Assembly (NCBI GenBank): GCA_032622095.1
Contig: CP136069.1
Span: forward strand, 9,378,036-9,442,035
DNA: 64,000 bases
From: Siphonodentalium dalli
Taxonomy: Eukaryota; Mollusca; Scaphopoda; Gadilida; Siphonodentaliidae
Direction: 5' to 3'
Part shown: one piece after another, positions 13,193 to 26,438 of the stretch
How the letters are laid out: the number at the start of each line of letters is the position of its first letter
Position numbering within the stretch: position 1 is the first letter of the stretch
Translations under genes and position numbers: made by a program
Notes under the pieces: generated by a model
The model's database searches: none
What the model was told of the DNA's origin: nothing
The model's input: the letters and a program-made list of their open reading frames with translations, nothing else

Positions 13193-16100
13193 CACACTGT
13201 ATTACTGTCTCATCATTGGGAGGTATAGAGTAGATAAATACACTGTATTACTGTCACATCATTGGGAGTTATAGGTATAGAGTAGATAAATACACTGTAT
13301 TACTGTCTCATCATTGGGAGGTATAGAGTAGATAAACACACTGTATTACTGTCTCATCATTGGGAGGTATAGGTATAGAGTAGATAAACACACTGTATTA
13401 CTGTCACATCATTGGGAGTTATAGGTATAGAGTAGATAAATACACTGAATTACTGTCTCATCATTGGGAGTTATAGGTATAGAGTAGATAAATACACTGT
13501 ATTACTGTCTCATCATTGGGAGGTATAGGTATAGAGTAGATAAACACACTGTATTACTGTCACATCATTGGGAGTTATAGGTATAGAGTAGATAAATACA
13601 CTGTATTACTGTCTCATCATTGGGAGGTATAGGTATAGAGTAGATAAACACACTGTATTACTGTCACATCATTGGGAGTTATAGGTATAGAGTAGATAAA
13701 CACACTGTATTACTGTCTCATCATTGGGAGGTATAGCGTAGATAAATACACTGTATTACTGTCTCATCATTGGGAGGTATAGCGTAGATAAATACACTGT
13801 ATTACTGTCTCATCATTGGGAGGTATAGGTATAGTGTAGATAAATACACTGTATTACTGTCACATCATTGGGAGTTATAGGTATAGAGTAGATAAACACA
13901 CTGTATTACTGTCTCATCATTGGGAGGTATAGGTATAGAGTAGATAAATACACTGTATTACTGTCTCATCATTGGGAGGTATAGGTATAGAGTAGATAAA
14001 TACACTGTATTACTGTCTCATCATTGGGAGTTATAGGTATAGAGTAGATAAATACACTGTATTACTGTCTCATCATTGGGAGGTATAGGTATAGAGTAGA
14101 TAAATACACTGTATTACTGTCTCATCATTGGGAGGTATAGCGTAGATAAATACACTGTATTACTGTCTCATCATTGGGAGTTATAGGTATAGAGTAGATA
14201 AACACACTGTATTACTGTCTCATCATTGGGAGTTATAGGTATAGCATAGATAAACACACTGTATTACTGTCACATCATTGGGAGGTATAGGTATAGAGTA
14301 GATAAATACACTGTATTACTGTCACATCATTGGGAGGTATAGGTATAGAGTAGATAAATACACTGTATTACTGTCTCATCATTGGGAGTTATAGGTATAG
14401 AGTAGATAAACACACTGTATTACTGTCTCATCATTGGGAGTTATAGGTATAGAGTAGATAAACACACTGTATTACTGTCACATCATTGGGAGGTATAGGT
14501 ATAGAGTAGATAAATACACTGTATTACTGTCACATCATTGGGAGGTATAGGTATAGAGTAGATAAATACACTGTATTACTGTCTCATCATTGGGAGGTAT
14601 AGGTATAGAGTAGATAAATACACTGTATTACTGTCTCATCATTGGGAGTTATAGGTATAGAGTAGATAAACACACTGTATTACTGTCACATCATTGGGAG
14701 TTATAGGTATAGAGTAGATAAATACACTGTATTACTGTCTCATCATTGGGAGTTATAGGTATAGAGTAGATAAACACACTGTATTACTGTCTCATCATTG
14801 GGAGTTATAGGTATAGAGTAGATAAACACACTGTATTACTGTCTCATCATTGGGAGTTATAGGTATAGAGTAGATAAACACACTGTATTACTGTCTCATC
14901 ATTGGGAGTTATAGGTATAGAGTAGATAAATACACTGTATTACTGTCTCATCATTGGGAGGTATAGCGTAGATAAACACACTGTATTACTGTCTCATCAT
15001 TGGGAGTTATAGGTATAGAGTAGATAAATACACTGTATTACTGTCACATCATTGGGAGGTATAGGTATAGAGTAGATAAACACACTGTATTACTGTCTCA
15101 TCATTGGGAGTTATAGGTATAGAGTAGATAAATACACTGTATTACTGTCACATCATTGGGAGGTATAGGTATAGAGTAGATAAACACACTGTATTACTGT
15201 CACATCATTGGGAGGTATAGGTATAGAGTAGATAAACACACTGTATTACTGTCACATCATTGGGAGTTATAGGTATAGAGTAGATAAACACACTGTATTA
15301 CTGTCTCATCATTAGGAGGTATAGGTATAGAGTAGATAAACACACTGTATTACTGTCACATCATTGGGAGTTATAGGTATAGAGTAGATAAACACACTGT
15401 ATTACTGTCTCATCATTGGGAGTTATAGGTATAGAGTAGATAAACACACTGTATTACTGTCACATCATTAGGAGTTATAGGTATAGAGTAGATAAATACA
15501 CTGTATTACTGTCTCATCATTGGGAGTTATAGGTATAGAGTAGATAAACACACTGTATTACTGTCTCATCATTGGGAGTTATAGGTATAGCATAGATAAA
15601 CACACTGTATTACTGTCACATCATTGGGAGGTATAGGTATAGAGTAGATAAATACACTGTATTACTGTCACATCATTGGGAGGTATAGGTATAGAGTAGA
15701 TAAATACACTGTATTACTGTCTCATCATTGGGAGTTATAGGTATAGAGTAGATAAACACACTGTATTACTGTCTCATCATTGGGAGGTATAGGTATAGAG
15801 TAGATAAATACACTGTATTACTGTCACATCATTGGGAGGTATAGGTATAGAGTAGATAAATACACTGTATTACTGTCTCATCATTGGGAGTTATAGGTAT
15901 AGAGTAGATAAATACACTGTATTACTGTCACATCATTGGGAGGTATAGGTATAGAGTAGATAAATACACTGTATTACTGTCTCATCATTGGGAGTTATAG
16001 GTATAGAGTAGATAAACACACTGTATTACTGTCACATCATTGGGAGGTATAGGTATAGAGTAGATAAATACACTGTATTACTGTCTCATCATTGGGAGGT

Positions 16101-16810
16101 ATAGGTATAGAGTAGATAAACACACTGTATTACTGTCTCATCATTGGGAGGTATAGAGTAGATAAATACACTGTATTACTGTCTCATCATTGGGAGGTAT
16201 AGGTATAGAGTAGATAAATACACTGTATTACTGTCACATCATTGGGAGTTATAGGTATAGAGTAGATAAATACACTGTATTACTGTCTCATCATTGGGAG
16301 GTATAGGTATAGAGTAGATAAATACACTGTATTACTGTCTCATCATTGGGAGTTATAGGTATAGAGTAGATAAACACACTGTATTACTGTCTCATCATTA
16401 GGAGTTATAGGTATAGAGTAGATAAACACACTGTATTACTGTCACATCATTGGGAGGTATAGGTATAGAGTAGATAAATACACTGTATTACTGTCTCATC
16501 ATTGGGAGTTATAGGTATAGCATAGATAAATACACTGTATTACTGTCACATCATTAGGAGGTATAGGTATAGAGTAGATAAATACACTGTATTACTGTCA
16601 CATCATTGGGAGTTATAGGTATAGAGTAGATAAATACACTGTATTACTGTCTCATCATTGGGAGGTATAGGTATAGAGTAGATAAACACACTGTATTACT
16701 GTCACATCATTGGGAGGTATAGGTATAGAGTAGATAAACACACTGTATTACTGTCACATCATTGGGAGGTATAGGTATAGAGTAGATAAATACACTGTAT
16801 TACTGTCTCA

Positions 16811-17175
16811 ACATTGGGAGTTATAGGTATAGAGTAGATAAACACACTGTATTACTGTCACATCATTGGGAGGTATAGGTATAGAGTAGATAAATACACT
16901 GTATTACTGTCTCAACATTGGGAGTTATAGGTATAGAGTAGATAAATACACTGTATTACTGTCTCAACATTGGGAGTTATAGGTATAGAGTAGATAAATA
17001 CACTGTATTACTGTCATATCATTGGGAGTTATAGGTATAGAGTAGATAAACACACTGTATTACTGTCACATCATTGGGAGGTATAGGTATAGAGTAGATA
17101 AACACACTGTATTACTGTCACATCATTGGGAGGTATAGGTATAGAGTAGATAAATACACTGTATTACTGTCTCAA
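16811..17175 (+). repeat. Cluster of A21 monomers
   Basis: Four monomers with CTCAACATT (T21 changed to A) are at 16811, 16915, 16967 and 17175, spaced 2, 1 and 4 monomers. The only other one I saw is at 7113. The clustering shows spread of a private variant over a few hundred bases. Confidence 0.85.
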
Positions 17176-17778
17176 CATTGGGAGTTATAGGTATAGAGTA
17201 GATAAATACACTGTATTACTGTCACATCATTAGGAGTTATAGGTATAGAGTAGATAAACACACTGTATTACTGTCTCATCATTGGGAGTTATAGGTATAG
17301 AGTAGATAAACACACTGTATTACTGTCACATCATTGGGAGGTATAGGTATAGAGTAGATAAACACACTGTATTACTGTCACATCATTGGGAGTTATAGGT
17401 ATAGAGTAGATAAATACACTGTATTACTGTCTCATCATTGGGAGGTATAGGTATAGAGTAGATAAACACACTGTATTACTGTCACATCATTGGGAGGTAT
17501 AGGTATAGAGTAGATAAATACACTGTATTACTGTCACATCATTGGGAGGTATAGGTATAGAGTAGATAAATACACTGTATTACTGTCTCATCATTGGGAG
17601 GTATAGGTATAGAGTAGATAAATACACTGTATTACTGTCTCATCATTGGGAGTTATAGGTATAGAGTAGATAAATACACTGTATTACTGTCTCATCATTG
17701 GGAGTTATAGGTATAGAGTAGATAAATACACTGTATTACTGTCTCATCATTGGGAGTTATAGGTATAGAGTAGATAAA

Positions 17779-17916
17779 TACACTGTATTACTGTCACATC
17801 ATTGGGAGGTATAGAGTAGATAAACACACTGTATTACTGTCTCATCATTGGGAGGTATAGAGTAGATAAACACACTGTATTACTGTCTCATCATTGGGAG
17901 GTATAGAGTAGATAAA
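17779..17916 (+). repeat. Run of three consecutive 46-bp monomers
   Basis: Three 46-bp copies with AGAGTAG follow each other, the first with T1/A18 and the next two with C1/T18. They are isolated from other short monomers by more than 1.5 kb on each side. Confidence 0.9.
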
Positions 17917-19581
17917 CACACTGTATTACTGTCTCATCATTGGGAGGTATAGGTATAGAGTAGATAAACACACTGTATTACTGTCTCATCATTGGGAGTT
18001 ATAGGTATAGAGTAGATAAATACACTGTATTACTGTCTCATCATTGGGAGGTATAGGTATAGAGTAGATAAACACACTGTATTACTGTCACATCATTGGG
18101 AGGTATAGGTATAGAGTAGATAAACAAACTGTATTACTGTCATATCATTGGGAGTTATAGGTATAGAGTAGATAAACACACTGTATTACTGTCTCATCAT
18201 TGGGAGTTATAGGTATAGAGTAGATAAACACACTGTATTACTGTCACATCATTGGGAGGTATAGGTATAGAGTAGATAAACACACTGTATTACTGTCACA
18301 TCATTGGGAGGTATAGGTATAGAGTAGATAAACACACTGTATTACTGTCACATCATTGGGAGTTATAGGTATAGCGTAGATAAATACACTGTATTACTGT
18401 CTCATCATTGGGAGGTATAGGTATAGAGTAGATAAACACACTGTATTACTGTCTCATCATTGGGAGTTATAGGTATAGAGTAGATAAACACACTGTATTA
18501 CTGTCTCATCATTGGGAGTTATAGGTATAGAGTAGATAAACACACTGTATTACTGTCACATCATTGGGAGGTATAGGTATAGAGTAGATAAACAAACTGT
18601 ATTACTGTCATATCATTGGGAGTTATAGGTATAGAGTAGATAAACACACTGTATTACTGTCTCATCATTGGGAGGTATAGGTATAGAGTAGATAAACACA
18701 CTGTATTACTGTCTCATCATTGGGAGGTATAGGTATAGCATAGATAAACACACTGTATTACTGTCACATCATTGGGAGGTATAGGTATAGAGTAGATAAA
18801 TACACTGTATTACTGTCTCATCATTGGGAGGTATAGGTATAGAGTAGATAAACACACTGTATTACTGTCTCATCATTGGGAGTTATAGGTATAGAGTAGA
18901 TAAACACACTGTATTACTGTCTCATCATTGGGAGGTATAGGTATAGAGTAGATAAACACACTGTATTACTGTCTCATCATTGGGAGTTATAGGTATAGAG
19001 TAGATAAATACACTGTATTACTGTCTCATCATTGGGAGGTATAGGTATAGAGTAGATAAACACACTGTATTACTGTCTCATCATTGGGAGGTATAGGTAT
19101 AGAGTAGATAAACACACTGTATTACTGTCTCATCATTGGGAGTTATAGGTATAGAGTAGATAAACACACTGTATTACTGTCTCATCATTGGGAGGTATAC
19201 GTATAGAGTAGATAAACACACTGTATTACTGTCTCATCATTGGGAGGTATAGGTATAGAGTAGATAAATACACTGTATTACTGTCACATCATTGGGAGGT
19301 ATAGGTATAGAGTAGATAAACACACTGTATTACTGTCTCATCATTGGGAGTTATAGGTATAGAGTAGATAAATACACTGTATTACTGTCTCATCATTGGG
19401 AGTTATAGGTATAGAGTAGATAAACACACTGTATTACTGTCTCATCATTGGGAGGTATAGGTATAGAGTAGATAAACACACTGTATTACTGTCTCATCAT
19501 TGGGAGTTATAGGTATAGAGTAGATAAATACACTGTATTACTGTCTCATCATTGGGAGGTATAGGTATAGAGTAGATAAAC

Positions 19582-21210
19582 ACACTGTATTACTGTCTCA
19601 TCATTGGGAGGTATAGGTATAGAGTAGATAAACACACTGTATTACTGTCTCATCATTGGGAGTTATAGGTATAGAGTAGATAAATACACTGTATTACTGT
19701 CTCATCATTGGGAGGTATAGGTATAGAGTAGATAAACACACTGTATTACTGTCTCATCATTGGGAGGTATAGGTATAGAGTAGATAAATACACTGTATTA
19801 CTGTCTCATCATTGGGAGTTATAGGTATAGAGTAGATAAACACACTGTATTACTGTCACATCATTGGGAGGTATAGGTATAGAGTAGATAAATACACTGT
19901 ATTACTGTCTCATCATTGGCAGGTATAGCGTAGATAAATACACTGTATTACTGTCTCATCATTGGCAGGTATAGCGTAGATAAATACACTGTATTACTGT
20001 CTCATCATTGGGAGGTATAGGTATAGCGTAGATAAATACACTGTATTACTGTCTCATCATTGGGAGGTATAGGTATATAGTAGATAAATACACTGTATTA
20101 CTGTCACATCATTGGGAGGTATAGGTATAGAGTAGATAAACAAACTGTATTACTGTCTCATCATTGGGAGGTATAGGTATAGAGTAGATAAACAAACTGT
20201 ATTACTGTCACATCATTAGGAGTTATAGGTATAGAGTAGATAAATACACTGTATTACTGTCACATCATTGGGAGTTATAGGTATAGAGTAGATAAACACA
20301 CTGTATTACTGTCTCATCATTGGGAGTTATAGGTATAGAGTAGATAAATACACTGTATTACTGTCTCATCATTGGGAGTTATAGGTATAGAGTAGATAAA
20401 TACACTGTATTACTGTCACATCATTGGGAGTTATAGGTATAGAGTAGATAAATACACTGTATTACTGTCACATCATTGGGAGTTATAGGTATAGAGTAGA
20501 TAAACACACTGTATTACTGTCACATCATTGGGAGGTATAGGTATAGAGTAGATAAACACACTGTATTACTGTCACATCATTGGGAGGTATAGGTATAGAG
20601 TAGATAAACACACTGTATTACTGTCACATCATTGGGAGGTATAGGTATAGAGTAGATAAATACACTGTATTACTGTCACATCATTGGGAGTTATAGGTAT
20701 AGAGTAGATAAACACACTGTATTACTGTCACATCATTGGGAGTTATAGGTATAGAGTAGATAAATACACTGTATTACTGTCTCATCATTGGGAGGTATAG
20801 GTATAGAGTAGATAAACGCACTGTATTACTGTCTCATCATTGGGAGGTATAGGTATAGAGTAGATAAACACACTGTATTACTGTCACATCATTGGGAGGT
20901 ATAGGTATAGAGTAGATAAACACACTGTATTACTGTCTCATCATTGGGAGGTATAGGTATAGAGTAGATAAATACACTGTATTACTGTCTCATCATTGGG
21001 AGGTATAGGTATAGAGTAGATAAACACACTGTATTACTGTCTCATCATTGGGAGGTATAGGTATAGAGTAGATAAACACACTGTATTACTGTCTCATCAT
21101 TGGGAGGTATAGGTATAGAGTAGATAAATACACTGTATTACTGTCTCATCATTGGGAGGTATAGGTATAGAGTAGATAAACACACTGTATTACTGTCTCA
21201 TCATTGGGAG
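19582..21210 (+). repeat. Higher-order repeat C, left copy (1,629 bp)
   Basis: This block is repeated at 22222-23850, exactly 2,640 bp away. Comparing it line by line gave a single difference: G at 20818 (AACGCACTG) against A at 23458. Shared private markers include two 46-bp monomers with GGC in place of GGG (near 19920 and 19965), T42 (AGGTATATAG near 20078), and two A3 copies (20143, 20195). The 2,640-bp spacing equals 51 monomers, two of them 46 bp. The ends are set by C/T at 19581 versus 22221 and T/G at 21211 versus 23851. Confidence 0.94.
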
Positions 21211-21500
21211 TTATAGGTATAGAGTAGATAAACACACTGTATTACTGTCTCATCATTGGGAGGTATAGGTATAGAGTAGATAAACACACTGTATTACTGT
21301 CTCATCATTAGGAGGTATAGGTATAGAGTAGATAAACACACTGTATTACTGTCTCATCATTGGGAGGTATAGGTATAGAGTAGATAAATACACTGTATTA
21401 CTGTCTCATCATTGGGAGGTATAGGTATAGAGTAGATAAACACACTGTATTACTGTCTCATCATTGGGAGTTATAGGTATAGAGTAGATAAACACACTGT
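21041..21500 (+). repeat. Short 260-bp (five-monomer) repeat
   Basis: The string of monomers around 21061-21240 recurs 260 bp to the right at about 21321-21500, with an A26 difference at 21310. It is a five-monomer local duplication just beyond the end of HOR C. Confidence 0.72.
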
Positions 21501-22221
21501 ATTACTGTCACATCATTGGGAGTTATAGGTATAGAGTAGATAAATACACTGTATTACTGTCACATCATTGGGAGTTATAGGTATAGAGTAGATAAATACA
21601 CTGTATTACTGTCTCATCATTGGGAGTTATAGGTATAGAGTAGATAAACACACTGTATTACTGTCTCATCATTGGGAGTTATAGGTATAGAGTAGATAAA
21701 CACACTGTATTACTGTCTCATCATTGGGAGTTATAGGTATAGAGTAGATAAATACACTGTATTACTGTCTCATCATTGGGAGTTATAGGTATAGAGTAGA
21801 TAAATACACTGTATTACTGTCACATCATTGGGAGTTATAGGTATAGAGTAGATAAATACACTGTATTACTGTCACATCATTGGGAGTTATAGGTATAGAG
21901 TAGATAAATACACTGTATTACTGTCTCATCATTGGGAGTTATAGGTATAGAGTAGATAAATACACTGTATTACTGTCTCATCATTGGGAGTTATAGGTAT
22001 AGAGTAGATAAACACACTGTATTACTGTCTCATCATTGGGAGGTATAGGTATAGAGTAGATAAACACACTGTATTACTGTCTCATCATTGGGAGTTATAG
22101 GTATAGAGTAGATAAATACACTGTATTACTGTCTCATCATTGGGAGGTATAGGTATAGAGTAGATAAACACACTGTATTACTGTCTCATCATTGGGAGGT
22201 ATAGGTATAGAGTAGATAAAT

Positions 22222-23850
22222 ACACTGTATTACTGTCTCATCATTGGGAGGTATAGGTATAGAGTAGATAAACACACTGTATTACTGTCTCATCATTGGG
22301 AGTTATAGGTATAGAGTAGATAAATACACTGTATTACTGTCTCATCATTGGGAGGTATAGGTATAGAGTAGATAAACACACTGTATTACTGTCTCATCAT
22401 TGGGAGGTATAGGTATAGAGTAGATAAATACACTGTATTACTGTCTCATCATTGGGAGTTATAGGTATAGAGTAGATAAACACACTGTATTACTGTCACA
22501 TCATTGGGAGGTATAGGTATAGAGTAGATAAATACACTGTATTACTGTCTCATCATTGGCAGGTATAGCGTAGATAAATACACTGTATTACTGTCTCATC
22601 ATTGGCAGGTATAGCGTAGATAAATACACTGTATTACTGTCTCATCATTGGGAGGTATAGGTATAGCGTAGATAAATACACTGTATTACTGTCTCATCAT
22701 TGGGAGGTATAGGTATATAGTAGATAAATACACTGTATTACTGTCACATCATTGGGAGGTATAGGTATAGAGTAGATAAACAAACTGTATTACTGTCTCA
22801 TCATTGGGAGGTATAGGTATAGAGTAGATAAACAAACTGTATTACTGTCACATCATTAGGAGTTATAGGTATAGAGTAGATAAATACACTGTATTACTGT
22901 CACATCATTGGGAGTTATAGGTATAGAGTAGATAAACACACTGTATTACTGTCTCATCATTGGGAGTTATAGGTATAGAGTAGATAAATACACTGTATTA
23001 CTGTCTCATCATTGGGAGTTATAGGTATAGAGTAGATAAATACACTGTATTACTGTCACATCATTGGGAGTTATAGGTATAGAGTAGATAAATACACTGT
23101 ATTACTGTCACATCATTGGGAGTTATAGGTATAGAGTAGATAAACACACTGTATTACTGTCACATCATTGGGAGGTATAGGTATAGAGTAGATAAACACA
23201 CTGTATTACTGTCACATCATTGGGAGGTATAGGTATAGAGTAGATAAACACACTGTATTACTGTCACATCATTGGGAGGTATAGGTATAGAGTAGATAAA
23301 TACACTGTATTACTGTCACATCATTGGGAGTTATAGGTATAGAGTAGATAAACACACTGTATTACTGTCACATCATTGGGAGTTATAGGTATAGAGTAGA
23401 TAAATACACTGTATTACTGTCTCATCATTGGGAGGTATAGGTATAGAGTAGATAAACACACTGTATTACTGTCTCATCATTGGGAGGTATAGGTATAGAG
23501 TAGATAAACACACTGTATTACTGTCACATCATTGGGAGGTATAGGTATAGAGTAGATAAACACACTGTATTACTGTCTCATCATTGGGAGGTATAGGTAT
23601 AGAGTAGATAAATACACTGTATTACTGTCTCATCATTGGGAGGTATAGGTATAGAGTAGATAAACACACTGTATTACTGTCTCATCATTGGGAGGTATAG
23701 GTATAGAGTAGATAAACACACTGTATTACTGTCTCATCATTGGGAGGTATAGGTATAGAGTAGATAAATACACTGTATTACTGTCTCATCATTGGGAGGT
23801 ATAGGTATAGAGTAGATAAACACACTGTATTACTGTCTCATCATTGGGAG
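22222..23850 (+). repeat. Higher-order repeat C, right copy (1,629 bp)
   Basis: This is the partner of 19582-21210. The 1,011 bp between the copies is ordinary array that does not continue the match, so either the duplication was a non-adjacent copy or the rest of the unit has since been replaced. Confidence 0.94.
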
Positions 23851-26438
23851 GTATAGGTATAGAGTAGATAAACACACTGTATTACTGTCACATCATTGGG
23901 AGGTATAGGTATAGAGTAGATAAACACACTGTATTACTGTCTCATCATTGGGAGGTATAGGTATAGAGTAGATAAACACACTGTATTACTGTCTCATCAT
24001 TGGGAGGTATAGGTATAGAGTAGATACACACACTGTATTACTGTCACATCATTGGGAGTTATAGGTATAGAGTAGATAAATACACTGTATTACTGTCTCA
24101 TCATTGGGAGTTATAGGTATAGAGTAGATAAACACACTGTATTACTGTCTCATCATTGGGAGTTATAGGTATAGAGTAGATAAACACACTGTATTACTGT
24201 CTCATCATTGGGAGTTATAGGTATAGAGTAGATAAATACACTGTATTACTGTCTCATCATTGGGAGTTATAGGTATAGAGTAGATAAATACACTGTATTA
24301 CTGTCACATCATTGGGAGTTATAGGTATAGAGTAGATAAATACACTGTATTACTGTCACATCATTGGGAGTTATAGGTATAGAGTAGATAAATACACTGT
24401 ATTACTGTCTCATCATTGGGAGTTATAGGTATAGAGTAGATAAACACACTGTATTACTGTCACATCATTGGGAGGTATAGGTATAGCGTAGATAAATACA
24501 CTGTATTACTGTCTCATCATTGGGAGTTATAGGTATAGAGTAGATAAACACACTGTATTACTGTCTCATCATTGGGAGGTATAGGTATAGAGTAGATAAA
24601 CACACTGTATTACTGTCTCATCATTGGGAGGTATAGGTATAGCGTAGATAAATACACTGTATTACTGTCTCATCATTGGGAGTTATAGGTATAGAGTAGA
24701 TAAATACACTGTATTACTGTCACATCATTGGGAGTTATAGGTATAGAGTAGATAAATACACTGTATTACTGTCACATCATTGGGAGGTATAGGTATAGAG
24801 TAGATAAACACACTGTATTACTGTCTCATCATTGGGAGTTATAGGTATAGAGTAGATAAACACACTGTATTACTGTCTCATCATTGGGAGTTATAGGTAT
24901 AGAGTAGATAAACACACTGTATTACTGTCTCATCATTGGGAGGTATAGGTATAGAGTAGATAAATACACTGTATTACTGTCTCATCATTGGGAGGTATAG
25001 GTATAGAGTAGATAAACACACTGTATTACTGTCACATCATTGGGAGTTATAGGTATAGAGTAGATAAACACACTGTATTACTGTCACATCATTGGGAGTT
25101 ATAGGTATAGAGTAGATAAACACACTGTATTACTGTCACATCATTGGGAGTTATAGGTATAGAGTAGATAAACACACTGTATTACTGTCACATCATTGGG
25201 AGGTATAGGTATAGAGTAGATAAATACACTGTATTACTGTCACATCATTAGGAGTTATAGGTATAGAGTAGATAAACACACTGTATTACTGTCTCATCAT
25301 TGGGAGGTATAGGTATAGAGTAGATAAACACACTGTATTACTGTCTCATCATTGGGAGGTATAGGTATAGAGTAGATAAATACACTGTATTACTGTCACA
25401 TCATTGGGAGGTATAGGTATAGAGTAGATAAATACACTGTATTACTGTCACATCATTGGGAGGTATAGGTATAGAGTAGATAAATACACTGTATTACTGT
25501 CACATCATTGGGAGGTATAGGTATAGAGTAGATAAACACACTGTATTACTGTCACATCATTGGGAGGTATAGGTATAGAGTAGATAAATACACTGTATTA
25601 CTGTCACATCATTGGGAGTTATAGGTATAGAGTAGATAAACACACTGTATTACTGTCACATCATTGGGAGGTATAGGTATAGAGTAGATAAACACACTGT
25701 ATTACTGTCACATCATTGGGAGGTATAGGTATAGAGTAGATAAACACACTGTATTACTGTCACATCATTGGGAGTTATAGGTATAGAGTAGATAAATACA
25801 CTGTATTACTGTCACATCATTGGGAGTTATAGGTATAGAGTAGATAAATACACTGTATTACTGTCACATCATTGGGAGTTATAGGTATAGAGTAGATAAA
25901 CACACTGTATTACTGTCACATCATTGGGAGTTATAGGTATAGAGTAGATAAACACACTGTATTACTGTCTCATCATTGGGAGGTATAGGTATAGAGTAGA
26001 TAAACACACTGTATTACTGTCTCATCATTGGGAGGTATAGGTATAGAGTAGATAAACACACTGTATTACTGTCTCATCATTGGGAGTTATAGGTATAGAG
26101 TAGATAAATACACTGTATTACTGTCTCATCATTAGGAGTTATAGGTATAGAGTAGATAAATACACTGTATTACTGTCACATCATTGGGAGTTATAGGTAT
26201 AGAGTAGATAAACACACTGTATTACTGTCACATCATTGGGAGTTATAGGTATAGAGTAGATAAATACACTGTATTACTGTCACATCATTGGGAGGTATAG
26301 GTATAGAGTAGATAAACACACTGTATTACTGTCTCATCATTGGGAGGTATAGGTATAGAGTAGATAAATACACTGTATTACTGTCTCATCATTGGGAGTT
26401 ATAGGTATAGAGTAGATAAACACACTGTATTACTGTCA
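23851..26438 (+). repeat. Ordinary 52-bp array
   Basis: All monomers here are 52 bp. Variation is confined to positions 1, 18, 26 and 31, with C43 copies near 24487 and 24643 and one copy with C at position 51 (GATACACAC, near 24027). I saw nothing other than satellite. Confidence 0.85.

Larger units (their letters stand above)
7451..13340 (+). repeat. 46-bp-rich block, three related copies
   Basis: A second marker string starts with a 46-bp monomer carrying T31 and C43 (C43 at 7487, 9433 and 12165), followed exactly 254 bp later by four consecutive 46-bp monomers (C43 at 7741, 9687 and 12419). The second and third copies then have five further consecutive 46-bp monomers that the first lacks, so the spacing between copies one and two grows from 1,946 to 2,380 bp across the block. 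The block also contains all four 44-bp monomers and six of the seven monomers with T8 changed to A. It is the most length-variable part of the window. Confidence 0.86.
8470..13948 (+). repeat. Higher-order repeat B: ~2.7-kb tandem duplication
   Basis: The segment from about 8,480 to 11,268 is repeated directly at about 11,212-13,948, so the two copies abut. Spacing is 2,732 bp from the left end to about 10.5 kb (8891 matches 11623; 9433 matches 12165; 10417 matches 13149) and 2,680 bp beyond (10768 matches 13448; T43 at 11155 matches 13835). The 52-bp change is one monomer lost from the right copy near 13.2 kb. The copies are otherwise nearly identical; one clear substitution is T at 12268 (AGGTATATAG) against G in the left copy. 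Such similarity implies a recent event relative to the divergence of neighbouring monomers. Confidence 0.88.
13949..19581 (+). repeat. Ordinary 52-bp array with minor local variants
   Basis: This stretch is mostly 52-bp monomers with few length variants: single 46-bp copies near 14151, 14957 and 16157 and a run of three at 17779-17916. C43/A44 (AGCATAG) copies occur at 14245, 15591, 16521 and 18739. A3 copies (AACAAACTG) at 18127 and 18595 are nine monomers (468 bp) apart. Around 18.9-19.2 kb a string of monomers recurs 520 bp (ten monomers) to the right. No gene or non-satellite sequence is present. Confidence 0.85.
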
